A stretch of 64,000 bases of DNA from Mycobacterium sp. IS-3022 (GTDB lineage: Bacteria; Actinomycetota; Actinomycetes; Mycobacteriales; Mycobacteriaceae). Made by a program: the position numbers and the translations under genes. The DNA is taken from the NCBI RefSeq assembly GCF_001500065.1, contig NZ_LQIN01000034.1:62001-126000 (forward strand), given 5' to 3'. The notes under the pieces were generated by a model, which saw only the letters and a program-made list of their open reading frames with translations, ran no database searches and was not told where the DNA came from. This document shows, one piece after another, positions 9,395 through 16,684 of this stretch. Numbering within the stretch: position 1 is the first letter of the stretch; every line of letters starts with the position of its first letter.

Positions 9395-10309
9395 ATGGGT
9401 ATGGCCATGAACATCTTGCAGAAGAACGCCAACCGGGTTCGTAGTGAGCTGAGCTTGGTGCCGCCGAAGGTGCGACGGGTCCGGTTCCCCTTCGGTGAAG
9501 AGAAGCCGATGGATCACTTCTTCGCCAACGGCAACATCGCTCTGAGCCACCTAGCCGCAGTGATTTCGGGACTTTTTCCGACGGGAGAGGACTCGCTGAT
9601 CCGGTCAGCGCGCAGGTTCAGCGGTGAGATCGACGATCCGGTGATGAAGAAGCGGGTTGCGGGCTTCATCGGCCAGGAGTCCACGCACGGCCAAGAGCAC
9701 AATCGACTGAACCAAACGATCCACGAGATGGGCACCTACCCGATCGCCTCCTGGCTCTTCACCAGGGAAGAATTCCTGGAAAGGACATACACTCGGCTCG
9801 AAGAATTCGCGGGCCGGATGTTGCACCTGGGCTTCATGGCGATGCTCGAGCACGGCACCGCCACGGCGACGCGACGCTTGTTGACCAGCGAGGAATTGCA
9901 GTCGATGCTAACGGATCCCAACGTGCGAGGGATCCTCAATTGGCATGCTCTGGAAGAGCTGGAACACAAGTCGGTGTTGTTCGACCTGTACCAACACAAG
10001 GGTGGATCTGAGTTGGTGCGCGTCGTGGTTGTGGGTCTGCCCACGGTGTTGTTGTTCTACCCGTTCCTGTTCGGTCTCACCCTGGCCTCGGCACTTGGCG
10101 ATCCCGCCGCGCGGCGGCAACCGATGAAGTTCCTGCGGGATCTGATCAGTGTGCTCCGTGGACCGCTCGGACCGGGGGTGATCCTCGAGCTCGGTGAGTT
10201 CCTGAAGCCGGGTTGGCATCCCGACGACATCGACACCGAAGACCTGGTCCAGGAGTGGCAACTGAAGTTGTTCGGCGCCAACGGCGATCTGGTGGATCGC
10301 GTCCGATGA
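9395..10309 (+). CDS. PF10118-type predicted metal-dependent protein, full length (copy 1)
   Basis: 304 aa; this family is usually named 'metal-dependent hydrolase', with no reaction known to me. Visible conserved positions are E65, the run GQESTHGQEH with E95, H98 and H102, E152 (LEHGT), and NWHALEELEH with H184, E188 and H191. Two ExxH motifs plus two further Glu in separate predicted helices is the ligand pattern of ferritin-like di-iron proteins, so an oxidase or oxygenase role is worth considering (inference). A hydrophobic segment near 220-240 could associate with membrane. The C terminus (from HPDDIDTEDL) is identical in protein sequence to the 85-aa mini copy at 12886. Confidence 0.85.
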   Translation: MGMAMNILQKNANRVRSELSLVPPKVRRVRFPFGEEKPMDHFFANGNIALSHLAAVISGLFPTGEDSLIRSARRFSGEIDDPVMKKRVAGFIGQESTHGQEHNRLNQTIHEMGTYPIASWLFTREEFLERTYTRLEEFAGRMLHLGFMAMLEHGTATATRRLLTSEELQSMLTDPNVRGILNWHALEELEHKSVLFDLYQHKGGSELVRVVVVGLPTVLLFYPFLFGLTLASALGDPAARRQPMKFLRDLISVLRGPLGPGVILELGEFLKPGWHPDDIDTEDLVQEWQLKLFGANGDLVDRVR

Positions 10310-10319
10310 GGAGACAACC

Positions 10320-11309
10320 GTGAAGCTCAACCGCCTGCAACCCAGGCTCGTCGTTGTCACCGGTGCCGGTAGCGGCATCGGCCGCGCGACCGCGATCAGA
10401 TTCGCCAAGCGCGGCGCCCACGTGGTGGCGTCCGATATCGACCTCGCCGCAGCCGAGGTGACCACAGAAACGATTCGGGCCAATGGCCATTCGGCGTCGG
10501 CGGCCCGGCTGGACGTGACCGACCCGGATGCGTGGGAGTCGTTCGCCGATGGCGTGCTCGAGGAATTCGGCGTCTCCGACGTTCTGGTCAACAATGCCGG
10601 CATCGTGGTTGCCGGTGACTTCCTCGACATGACGGCTGAGGCGTGGGACCGCCAACTCGGTCCTAACCTGACGGGGGTCGTCCACGGCTGCCGTGTGTTC
10701 GGCAGGCAGATGGTCGAGCACGGCGAAGGCGGGCACATCGTCAACATCGCGTCCGCGGCCTCCTACGCGCCCTTGCCCGGAACTTCCGCGTACTGCGTCT
10801 CGAAGGCCGGCGTCAGGATGCTCACCGAGTGCCTTCGAGTTGAGCTGGGCCCCAGAGGAATCGGGGTCAGTGCCGTCTGCCCCGGGGTGATCAACACCAA
10901 CCTGTTCAAGAACGCGGACACGGTCGGAATCGACGCCGACTTGATCGATCAGGGCAAGGACGTCCTGCAGCAGATCCGTGACTACGCTGCGAAACTGCCG
11001 GTCCAGCCGCTCAGCCCGGACCTCGTCGCACGCGCTGCGGTCAGGGCGGTGCGCTTTGACCTCAACGTTGTGCCGGTGCGAACCGAAGCCTGGCTGACCT
11101 ACGGATTGTCGCGGGTGGCGCCGTCGCTCACCAGGGCGATCGTGCGGCAGTTCCCGGTCTCCCGGCTGGAGACCGGCGGAGCGCGGCTCCTGACCCTGCT
11201 CAATCGCGACCGCGAGGCAGCCGGAGAACCCATCGAGGTGCGGATCTACGACGCCGACGGCGAGCTTGTCGACACATCGGTGCAACCCAATGAAGGGAAA
11301 ACGGCATGA
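10320..11309 (+). CDS. Short-chain dehydrogenase/reductase (SDR) D
   Basis: 329 aa, GTG start directly behind GAGGAGA. TGAGSGIG at 14-21, NNAG at 91-94, Ser145, Tyr158 and Lys162, the same numbering as SDR C. The tail is longer than in the other copies and ends in an acidic segment (EPIEVRIYDADGELVDT). It overlaps the following monooxygenase by four bases. The order SDR-monooxygenase-PF10118 here repeats the preceding monooxygenase-SDR-PF10118 block with genes permuted, which suggests block duplication followed by rearrangement. Confidence 0.93.
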   Translation: MKLNRLQPRLVVVTGAGSGIGRATAIRFAKRGAHVVASDIDLAAAEVTTETIRANGHSASAARLDVTDPDAWESFADGVLEEFGVSDVLVNNAGIVVAGDFLDMTAEAWDRQLGPNLTGVVHGCRVFGRQMVEHGEGGHIVNIASAASYAPLPGTSAYCVSKAGVRMLTECLRVELGPRGIGVSAVCPGVINTNLFKNADTVGIDADLIDQGKDVLQQIRDYAAKLPVQPLSPDLVARAAVRAVRFDLNVVPVRTEAWLTYGLSRVAPSLTRAIVRQFPVSRLETGGARLLTLLNRDREAAGEPIEVRIYDADGELVDTSVQPNEGKTA

Positions 11310-12871
11310 CGCAGGCAATTAGCCGGCCGCAGTACGAGGTGGCGATCATCGGTGCTGGGCCGGCCGGAATCGCCATCGGCGCAAAGCTGCGCATGGCCGA
11401 CATCGATGACTTCGTCATCATCGAGCGGGCCGACGACATGGGCGGCAGCTGGCACGAAAACCACTATCCGGGCCTCGGCGTCGACGTTCCGGCGCTGGCC
11501 TACCAGTACTCGTTCGCGCGGAACGCGAAGTGGTCCCGGCTCTTTCCGCACGGCGCCGAAGTCAAGCAGTATCACGCCGATGTGGCCGCCCGGTTCGGGC
11601 TGTACGAACGAACCCGGTTCAACTGCAACGTCGAGAAGGAGGTGTGGGATGACGAAGGCCGGTTCTGGAAGTTGCACATGCACGACGGCTCGATCGTCAC
11701 CGCACGCTTCCTGGTCAGCGCCGTCGGTGCTTTCGTACGGCCGAAGGAGGACGTCGGGATCCCCGGGGCGAAGTCGTTCAAGGGCAAGGTGTTACGGCCG
11801 AGCTCGTGGGACCACGACTATGACCTGAGCGGTAAGGCCGTGGGCATCATCGGTACCGGTGCCAGCGCGGTGCAGATCATTCCGTCCATCGCACCGGAGG
11901 TGAAGAATCTCACGGTGTTTCAGCGCACTCCGGTGTGGTCGGTGCCGAAGCCCGACTTCGCCGTACCTCGGGCCGTGCAGCTCGTGCTGTCGATACCGGG
12001 ACTGGCGGCGACCATCCACGGCGGCGCACTGGTGGTCATGGATCTATTGCTGCGTTCGCTTACCAAGCCGCCCGCACGGGCCGTTCGGCCAGTGATGGAC
12101 AAGTTCGACGCGTGGACGATCAACGGCTACCGGCGCTACGTCGGACGCGTGGTCAAGGATCCGGTGACCGCGGACAAGCTCACGCCGAACTTCGGCGTCC
12201 TGGCCAAGCGGCCGACCTTGTCGAGCGCGTACTTGAGGGCCTACAACAAAGACAACGTCGCCCTCATCACCGAGCCCATCGAGAAGATCACCGCGACGGG
12301 GGTGAAGACCCGCGACGGCGTGCTGCACAAGCTCGACGCTCTGATACTGGCCACTGGATACGAGGTGTTCTCCGACCCGGAGACGTATCGACCTGGAACA
12401 GTCGTTGGCCGTGGCGGATTCGACCTCGCCACGTTCTACCGCGACGAGGGATTGCAGGCCTACGAGAGCGTCTCGGTGCCCGGGCTGCCCAATCGGTGGA
12501 CCCTCGTCGGGCCCTACTCGTGGACGGGATCGGGCTGGCATTCCTTCGTCGAGATGACTGCAGATCACGCGGTGCGGGCGATCACCGAGACACGCAGACG
12601 CGGGGCGACGATATGCGAGATACGCAAGGAGGCGGCCGAGCGCTACCACGGTGCTATGTATGAGCGAGGCGAGGCCCTGCGCTACTACTTGGCCGACCTC
12701 AACGGCCACGTTCCCACGTACTACCGGAACTCGCAGGGGGACAGTACTTATATCCGGCCGTCGGGCTTCTTCGAGGCCAGCCGCGGCAACCGCAAGTTCC
12801 CGCTCGACGACTACCGATACGAGGTGGCCGTCGACGCGGCCTCCCCGTCCGACGTCGCGGCATTCGCGTAG
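11306..12871 (+). CDS. Flavin-containing monooxygenase 3, with altered Baeyer-Villiger fingerprint
   Basis: 521 aa. GAGPAG at 16-21 (FAD) and GTGASA at 183-188 (NADPH) are intact. The fingerprint segment reads FKGKVLRPSSW (158-168): the central His, invariant in authentic Baeyer-Villiger enzymes, is Arg164, followed by Pro. In known enzymes that His is important for activity, so this protein may catalyse a different oxidation (N- or S-oxygenation) or have relaxed chemistry. It is also the most divergent of the four copies, for example GGSWHENHYPG instead of GGTW-NTYPG. The ATG overlaps the stop of SDR D. The 85-aa mini PF10118 gene follows after 14 bp. Confidence 0.92.
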   Translation: MTQAISRPQYEVAIIGAGPAGIAIGAKLRMADIDDFVIIERADDMGGSWHENHYPGLGVDVPALAYQYSFARNAKWSRLFPHGAEVKQYHADVAARFGLYERTRFNCNVEKEVWDDEGRFWKLHMHDGSIVTARFLVSAVGAFVRPKEDVGIPGAKSFKGKVLRPSSWDHDYDLSGKAVGIIGTGASAVQIIPSIAPEVKNLTVFQRTPVWSVPKPDFAVPRAVQLVLSIPGLAATIHGGALVVMDLLLRSLTKPPARAVRPVMDKFDAWTINGYRRYVGRVVKDPVTADKLTPNFGVLAKRPTLSSAYLRAYNKDNVALITEPIEKITATGVKTRDGVLHKLDALILATGYEVFSDPETYRPGTVVGRGGFDLATFYRDEGLQAYESVSVPGLPNRWTLVGPYSWTGSGWHSFVEMTADHAVRAITETRRRGATICEIRKEAAERYHGAMYERGEALRYYLADLNGHVPTYYRNSQGDSTYIRPSGFFEASRGNRKFPLDDYRYEVAVDAASPSDVAAFA

Positions 12872-12885
12872 GCGAGAGGAACACC

Positions 12886-13143
12886 GTGGCAGTCCTGGAA
12901 TCTCTATTCATACGCAATGCGAGGAGCCATCGGTCACCGTTGAGTTTGGTGCTACCGAAGTTGCGGCGCATGCGCTTTCGCTTCGGCGAACCGGTGCCCA
13001 TGTCCCCGAAATTGGTGCGCGAACTCGCCAAGTTCACCCGCCCCGGCTTTCACCCGGACGACATCGACACCGAGGACCTCGTTCAGGAGTGGCAGCTCAA
13101 GCTGTTCGGCGCCAACGGCGACCTCGTGGACCGCGTCCGGTGA
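12886..13143 (+). CDS. Mini PF10118-type protein with the metal-binding core deleted
   Basis: 85 aa, GTG start behind GAGAGGAA. Residues 1-38 match the N terminus of the full-length PF10118 proteins (LSLVLPKLRRMRFRFGEP), and residues 45-85 match their C terminus; about 220 residues in between, including every ExxH motif, are missing, yet the frame is intact. The last 30 residues are identical to those of copy 1 although 12 of the 30 codons differ, so the tail was kept by purifying selection at some stage. The start of the next gene overlaps its stop. It may be a remnant, or a small docking or regulatory version of the tail. No catalysis is expected. Confidence 0.75.
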   Translation: MAVLESLFIRNARSHRSPLSLVLPKLRRMRFRFGEPVPMSPKLVRELAKFTRPGFHPDDIDTEDLVQEWQLKLFGANGDLVDRVR

Positions 13144-14438
13144 AGAAGTCTTGGGCGTCCCGGCGGGGGAAGCGCGAGTTCGACATCGTTGTTTTCGGCG
13201 CTACCGGGGTCGCGGGTGCCGCGACGGCGAGGTATCTGGCTGACCATGCGCCGCAGGGTGTTTCGGTCGCGCTGGCCGGACGCAATCGCGCGAAGTTAGA
13301 ACAGGTTCGCCGCTCGCTGCCCGACCGGGCGGCCGATTGGACCCTCATCGAGGCCGACGCAGGATCGCCGGCGTCAATGGACGCCATGGCCACGCGGACG
13401 CGGGTGGTCATGACGACCGTGGGCCCGTGGCTACGGTATGGCGAGAACCTGGTCGCTTCGGCGGTGAACGCCGGCACCCATTATCTCGACCTGACCGCCG
13501 AGACGCCGTTCGTGCGCTGGTCCATCGACAAGTTTCACGATCAGGCGGCGCAGAACGGGACGAGGATCATCCATTCGTGCGGATTCGATTCCGTGCCTTC
13601 GGATGTGACGGCGTACCTGTTGCACCGCGCCGCCGCCGACGACGGCGAAGGCACGCTCGGCGACACGACCATGATCCTCCGTCAGATATGGGGTTGGGTG
13701 TCGGGCGGATCGGTTGACTCATTCCGAGTTATCGCCGGGCTCGTCGGAAATCGCCCACAGCTGCGTCAGGTGCTGGACCCGGACGCCTTGACGAACAACC
13801 CCGGTGAATCACGGCCGCGGCCCAAGCAACCGTTCGACGGCAGGATCATCAACGCGGCCAGGGTCGATCCGTCACTGCGCGGGACGCTCGCGCCTTTCCC
13901 GGTGTCGATCTACAACACCAGGATCGTGCGACGCACCAACGCCTTACTCGGCGACGCGTACGGACCCGACTTCCGGTACAGCGAAGGCATCAGGCTGGTT
14001 CGGTTGCCCATCGTGTCGACAGTCGTCGCCGGGGCCGTTGTCCTCGGCTGCGCGGTGGCCTTCGCATCGATGGCAACCCCGCCGATCCGCCGAGCGCTCG
14101 ATATCGTGTTGCCCAAGCCCGGCACGGGCCCGAGCGATAAGACGATGGACAGGGGATACCTCGGGGTCGAGACGTACACGCGGACATCGACAGACGCCCG
14201 GTACGTGGCCACGTTCAAGCTCGCGGGCGACCCCGGTTACAAGGGAACCGCAGTGATGTTCGCCGAGTGCGCGCTCGGACTGGTGCTCGATGCTGACCGG
14301 CTTCCCGTCAGAGCCGGCGTACTGACACCGGTGGCCGCACTCGGTGACGTCCTCGTCGAACGACTGAGGGCGGCCGGCGTCACGCTGGAATGCGCGAGAT
14401 CGGACAATGACATGACGACGAGTGGAATGAGGGCATAG
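13140..14438 (+). CDS. Saccharopine dehydrogenase-like / trans-acting enoyl reductase family protein
   Basis: 432 aa from GTG 13140, which overlaps the previous stop. The N-terminal Rossmann motif is GATGVAG (residues 20-26), followed by LAGRNRAKLEQV, as in the saccharopine dehydrogenase NADP-binding family. A hydrophobic stretch at roughly 290-320 (VVAGAVVLGCAVAFASM) suggests membrane association. Mycobacterial relatives include Rv2953, the trans-acting enoyl reductase for phthiocerol and phenolphthiocerol lipids. Here no polyketide synthase is nearby, so reduction of an enoyl or related intermediate in the cluster's pathway is only a possibility. It is followed by an SRPBCC protein with overlapping start and stop. 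Confidence 0.85.
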   Translation: MKKSWASRRGKREFDIVVFGATGVAGAATARYLADHAPQGVSVALAGRNRAKLEQVRRSLPDRAADWTLIEADAGSPASMDAMATRTRVVMTTVGPWLRYGENLVASAVNAGTHYLDLTAETPFVRWSIDKFHDQAAQNGTRIIHSCGFDSVPSDVTAYLLHRAAADDGEGTLGDTTMILRQIWGWVSGGSVDSFRVIAGLVGNRPQLRQVLDPDALTNNPGESRPRPKQPFDGRIINAARVDPSLRGTLAPFPVSIYNTRIVRRTNALLGDAYGPDFRYSEGIRLVRLPIVSTVVAGAVVLGCAVAFASMATPPIRRALDIVLPKPGTGPSDKTMDRGYLGVETYTRTSTDARYVATFKLAGDPGYKGTAVMFAECALGLVLDADRLPVRAGVLTPVAALGDVLVERLRAAGVTLECARSDNDMTTSGMRA

Positions 14439-14872
14439 TGGCCAACGCAACAGTCACGCGGGTAGTACCCGCACCGCGCGCGATCGTGTACGACGTATTC
14501 GCCGACAGGGATGGGTATTCCAGGTTCCTTCCGCTTCAGATGCGCCTGGTACAGGAGGGCGTCGACGAACGCCAGGGGGTGGGTGCGGTGCACCAGCTGG
14601 GTCTCGGTCCGATCGGCGTAAAGGAGCGCATCACCGAACTCGTGCCGCTCGAACGGATCTCCTACGAACTGATCGCAGGCGCACCGGTGCGGCGCCACAT
14701 CGGTGAGATCACCTTCGCCGACGACGGCGACGGGACTCGGGTGACTTACCGGATGGACAGCACGCCATCAATTCCGGTGCCGGGGTCGCTGCTCGCACTC
14801 GCGCTGCGTGGCCTGACCTCGGTCATGGTCCGCGGCGCGGCGCGGGAAGCTCGACGGCAGGCTGCTGGCTAG
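14438..14872 (+). CDS. SRPBCC (polyketide cyclase/COQ10-like) family protein
   Basis: 144 aa. It begins ATVTRVVPAPRAIVYDVFADRDGYSRFLP, the typical SRPBCC opening, and ends with a long amphipathic helix (LLALALRGLTSVMVRGAAREAR) that closes the hydrophobic pocket in this fold. Family members bind or transfer hydrophobic ligands, and a few are cyclases. It shares one base with the stop of the preceding gene and is the last gene before the TetR regulator, so it probably ends the operon that starts at 5116. Its ligand may be the same hydrophobic compound handled by the dehydrogenases and monooxygenases. Confidence 0.85.
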   Translation: MANATVTRVVPAPRAIVYDVFADRDGYSRFLPLQMRLVQEGVDERQGVGAVHQLGLGPIGVKERITELVPLERISYELIAGAPVRRHIGEITFADDGDGTRVTYRMDSTPSIPVPGSLLALALRGLTSVMVRGAAREARRQAAG

Positions 14873-14881
14873 CACGCACTC

Positions 14882-14895
14882 ACTATTCAGATAGC
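14882..14895. promoter_or_regulatory. Operator-like 14-mer ACTATTCAGATAGC, second copy
   Basis: A perfect reverse-complement match to 5052-5065. It ends 43 bp before the TetR start and abuts a possible -10 box TAGTAT (14898-14903), the placement expected for autoregulation. The overlapping octamer TAGCGGTA (14892-14899) also occurs inside the palindrome at 16634-16652. Confidence 0.55.
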
Positions 14896-14938
14896 GGTAG
14901 TATGTCTCTCATCCTGGACTAGCAAAGCGGAGGGTGAA

Positions 14939-15577
14939 GTGGCTGCTCGGAAGGTGCTGACTCGCGCTGAGAGTCAGGCCCAGACCCGACAAGCCCTCCT
15001 GGATGCCGCCGAGCAGTTGTTCTACACCAACGGGTACCACGCCACATCCATCGCGGCGATCGCCGCTGAAGCCGGTCGGACCATCGGGGCGGTCTACAGC
15101 AACTTCGACAGCAAGGAATCGCTCTGCCGCGAGGTGATGCGAATCCGGTTCATGTCGGAGGTCACTGCGCTGATGGAAGGCATTGTCCGCGCGGGTGATT
15201 CGATGGATGCGCGATTCGAAGCATTGTCGGCGTGGTGGACCCGGCTGGCAACTGAGACGTCTCTGGTCACCTTCGCGGCCGAGTATCTGACGAGCACCTT
15301 CAATGACGCTGACCAGGTCGCAGCCAACCGCGATGTCATCGCACGGATCACGGAATCGGTCCGGGCAGTGCTCGGGGACGCGCTTCCCGAGGGGATCTCC
15401 GAGACGGATCCGAGGCTGGACGACGCAATCAATGCCGTCGTGTCCACGGGCACGGGGCTGGCGATCGGCCAGGCCATCGGCCTCTTCGACGGCGAGCAGG
15501 GCGCAAGTTTGATGGTCGCCACGCTCCGCATGTGGCTCGAGAAGCTGGAAAGTGGAACCGAGGTCGTCGCCACATAG
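14939..15577 (+). CDS. TetR family transcriptional regulator 1
   Basis: 212 aa, GTG start behind AGGGTGA. The N-terminal HTH is clear: AAEQLFYTNGYHATSIAAIAAEAG leading into AVYSNFDSKESL, the TetR signature with Phe where Tyr is common. The C-terminal ligand domain is unique to each regulator. It lies just downstream of a copy of the 14-mer found in the promoter of the SDR/monooxygenase operon, so it most likely represses that operon and itself until a hydrophobic ligand binds. This is inferred from position and the shared motif. Confidence 0.93.
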   Translation: MAARKVLTRAESQAQTRQALLDAAEQLFYTNGYHATSIAAIAAEAGRTIGAVYSNFDSKESLCREVMRIRFMSEVTALMEGIVRAGDSMDARFEALSAWWTRLATETSLVTFAAEYLTSTFNDADQVAANRDVIARITESVRAVLGDALPEGISETDPRLDDAINAVVSTGTGLAIGQAIGLFDGEQGASLMVATLRMWLEKLESGTEVVAT

Positions 15578-15646
15578 TTTCCTGTTAGAGCGCAAAGTCG
15601 CTGACTGAACCCGAACAACGGCGGCGGCACGAGCACCACGAGCGCG

Positions 15647-15667
15647 TCTGCTGGGCGGTTCAGCAGA
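15647..15667 (+). terminator. Possible hairpin terminator after TetR 1
   Basis: TCTGCTG (15647-15653) and CAGCAGA (15661-15667) form a perfect 7-bp stem with a 7-base loop, 70 bp past the TetR 1 stop. There is no T-run, which is common for mycobacterial terminators but leaves the call weak. The rest of the 250-bp gap to TetR 2 holds nothing I can support. Confidence 0.35.
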
Positions 15668-15827
15668 AACCGCCGTAAGGGTTTCGGTCACGAATACAAG
15701 TTCATGAGCTGGTCGGCCGGCGGCGCAGGAGCACTTTCTAGGGTTTCGACCCTCCGCAGGCGGATCGCAGGCAGGCCGCGCTCGCGCGCCGCCGACCGGC
15801 GAGAGCTGGCTGAATTACGATCGGCGT

Positions 15828-16532
15828 ATGCCGGCAGATGCCACCCGCCTCGCCGCGCGACTGTCGGAGCCGACGGGCGACGCGCGGACCGACCGCTGGC
15901 GCGCGCACCGCGCAACGGTACGGACGGAGTTGATCGAGGCGACGCTGCGCGCCATCGACGAGTACGGGCCGGAACTTTCGATCGATGACGTGGTCAAGAC
16001 GGCCGGCGTGCCACGGCCGAAGCTGTACCGCTTCTTCGCCGACAAGGAGACGCTGTTCACCGCGGTCGGTGAACGGGTGCAGGAGCTGATCATTGAGCGG
16101 GTCGTGCCGAGATTCCATCTCGCCGGTACGGCGTTGGAGCTCGTTCGCTCTGCTTTGGTCGGTTACATCGACCTGGTGGACGAGCGGCCCAATCTCTTTC
16201 GGTTCCTGGTCGGTTCGCATTTCAGCGACGGCAAGTCAAGTGCCGAGCTGATTGAAAGCGGCCGAGGTCTGTCCGATGCGACCACCGCGATCGTTGCGGC
16301 GATGCTGACTGCTCGCGGTGGCAACGGGGACAACCTGCAGTACGTGGTCGACGGCATTCTCGGGGCCGTGGCGCTCGGCGTATTGCGATGGCTCAACGAG
16401 CCGACTATCAGCAAGGACGAGCTGATCGATGAGCTGAGCACCCTGCTCTGGGGCGCATTGTCGGCAACGGCTGCTGCGCGCGGCGTGGCCATAGATCCTG
16501 ACGAGCAGCTGCCGCTGTTCGAAACCGACTGA
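15828..16532 (+). CDS. TetR family transcriptional regulator 2
   Basis: 234 aa from ATG 15828. The HTH lies at roughly residues 45-70 (ELSIDDVVKTAGVPRPKLYRFFADKETLF), preceded by a longer than usual N-terminal arm rich in Arg and Asp. This two-part layout, with a helix at VRTELIEATLRAIDEYG and a C-terminal domain starting near VVPRFHL, is that of mycobacterial TetR proteins regulating lipid or steroid use. The next gene is 152 bp downstream, with a 19-bp palindrome in between that may be its operator. Its target is not certain; the PF10118-monooxygenase-SDR block that follows is the first candidate. Confidence 0.9.
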   Translation: MPADATRLAARLSEPTGDARTDRWRAHRATVRTELIEATLRAIDEYGPELSIDDVVKTAGVPRPKLYRFFADKETLFTAVGERVQELIIERVVPRFHLAGTALELVRSALVGYIDLVDERPNLFRFLVGSHFSDGKSSAELIESGRGLSDATTAIVAAMLTARGGNGDNLQYVVDGILGAVALGVLRWLNEPTISKDELIDELSTLLWGALSATAAARGVAIDPDEQLPLFETD

Positions 16533-16633
16533 CCCGCGCCGGAAGCGGCTCGTCTCCTCGATCGCGATTCTCGAAGAACGTCATTATTCAAAACCCTTGC
16601 GCGTCGCAGCGCCGCGACTTAGGCTGAGATCAC

Positions 16634-16652
16634 CTAGTACTAGCGGTACTAG
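16634..16652. promoter_or_regulatory. Palindromic operator candidate upstream of the second PF10118 block
   Basis: CTAGTAC (16634-16640) and GTACTAG (16646-16652) are perfect 7-bp inverted arms around TAGCG. It lies 33 bp ahead of the GTG of the next gene, in an AT-richer patch suited to a promoter. The arms fit a TetR dimer site, and the TAGCGGTA core also occurs by the 14-mer upstream of TetR 1. Confidence 0.5.
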
Positions 16653-16684
16653 TTACTGAATGTTCGAGAAAAGGGCGGGCAACC

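Noticed and set aside
12651-13139. An N-terminal extension of the saccharopine dehydrogenase-like gene by 163 codons
   Set aside because: It overlaps monooxygenase 3 and the mini PF10118 gene in another frame; GTG 13140, overlapping the previous stop, gives the natural N terminus.
15704-15988. A 94-codon frame between the two TetR genes
   Set aside because: It overlaps the start of TetR 2, has Arg-rich shadow composition and no ribosome site.
16310-16324. A partial match to the arm of the 62-bp palindrome (ACTGCTCGCGG) inside TetR 2
   Set aside because: No second arm is found nearby; it is ordinary coding sequence.
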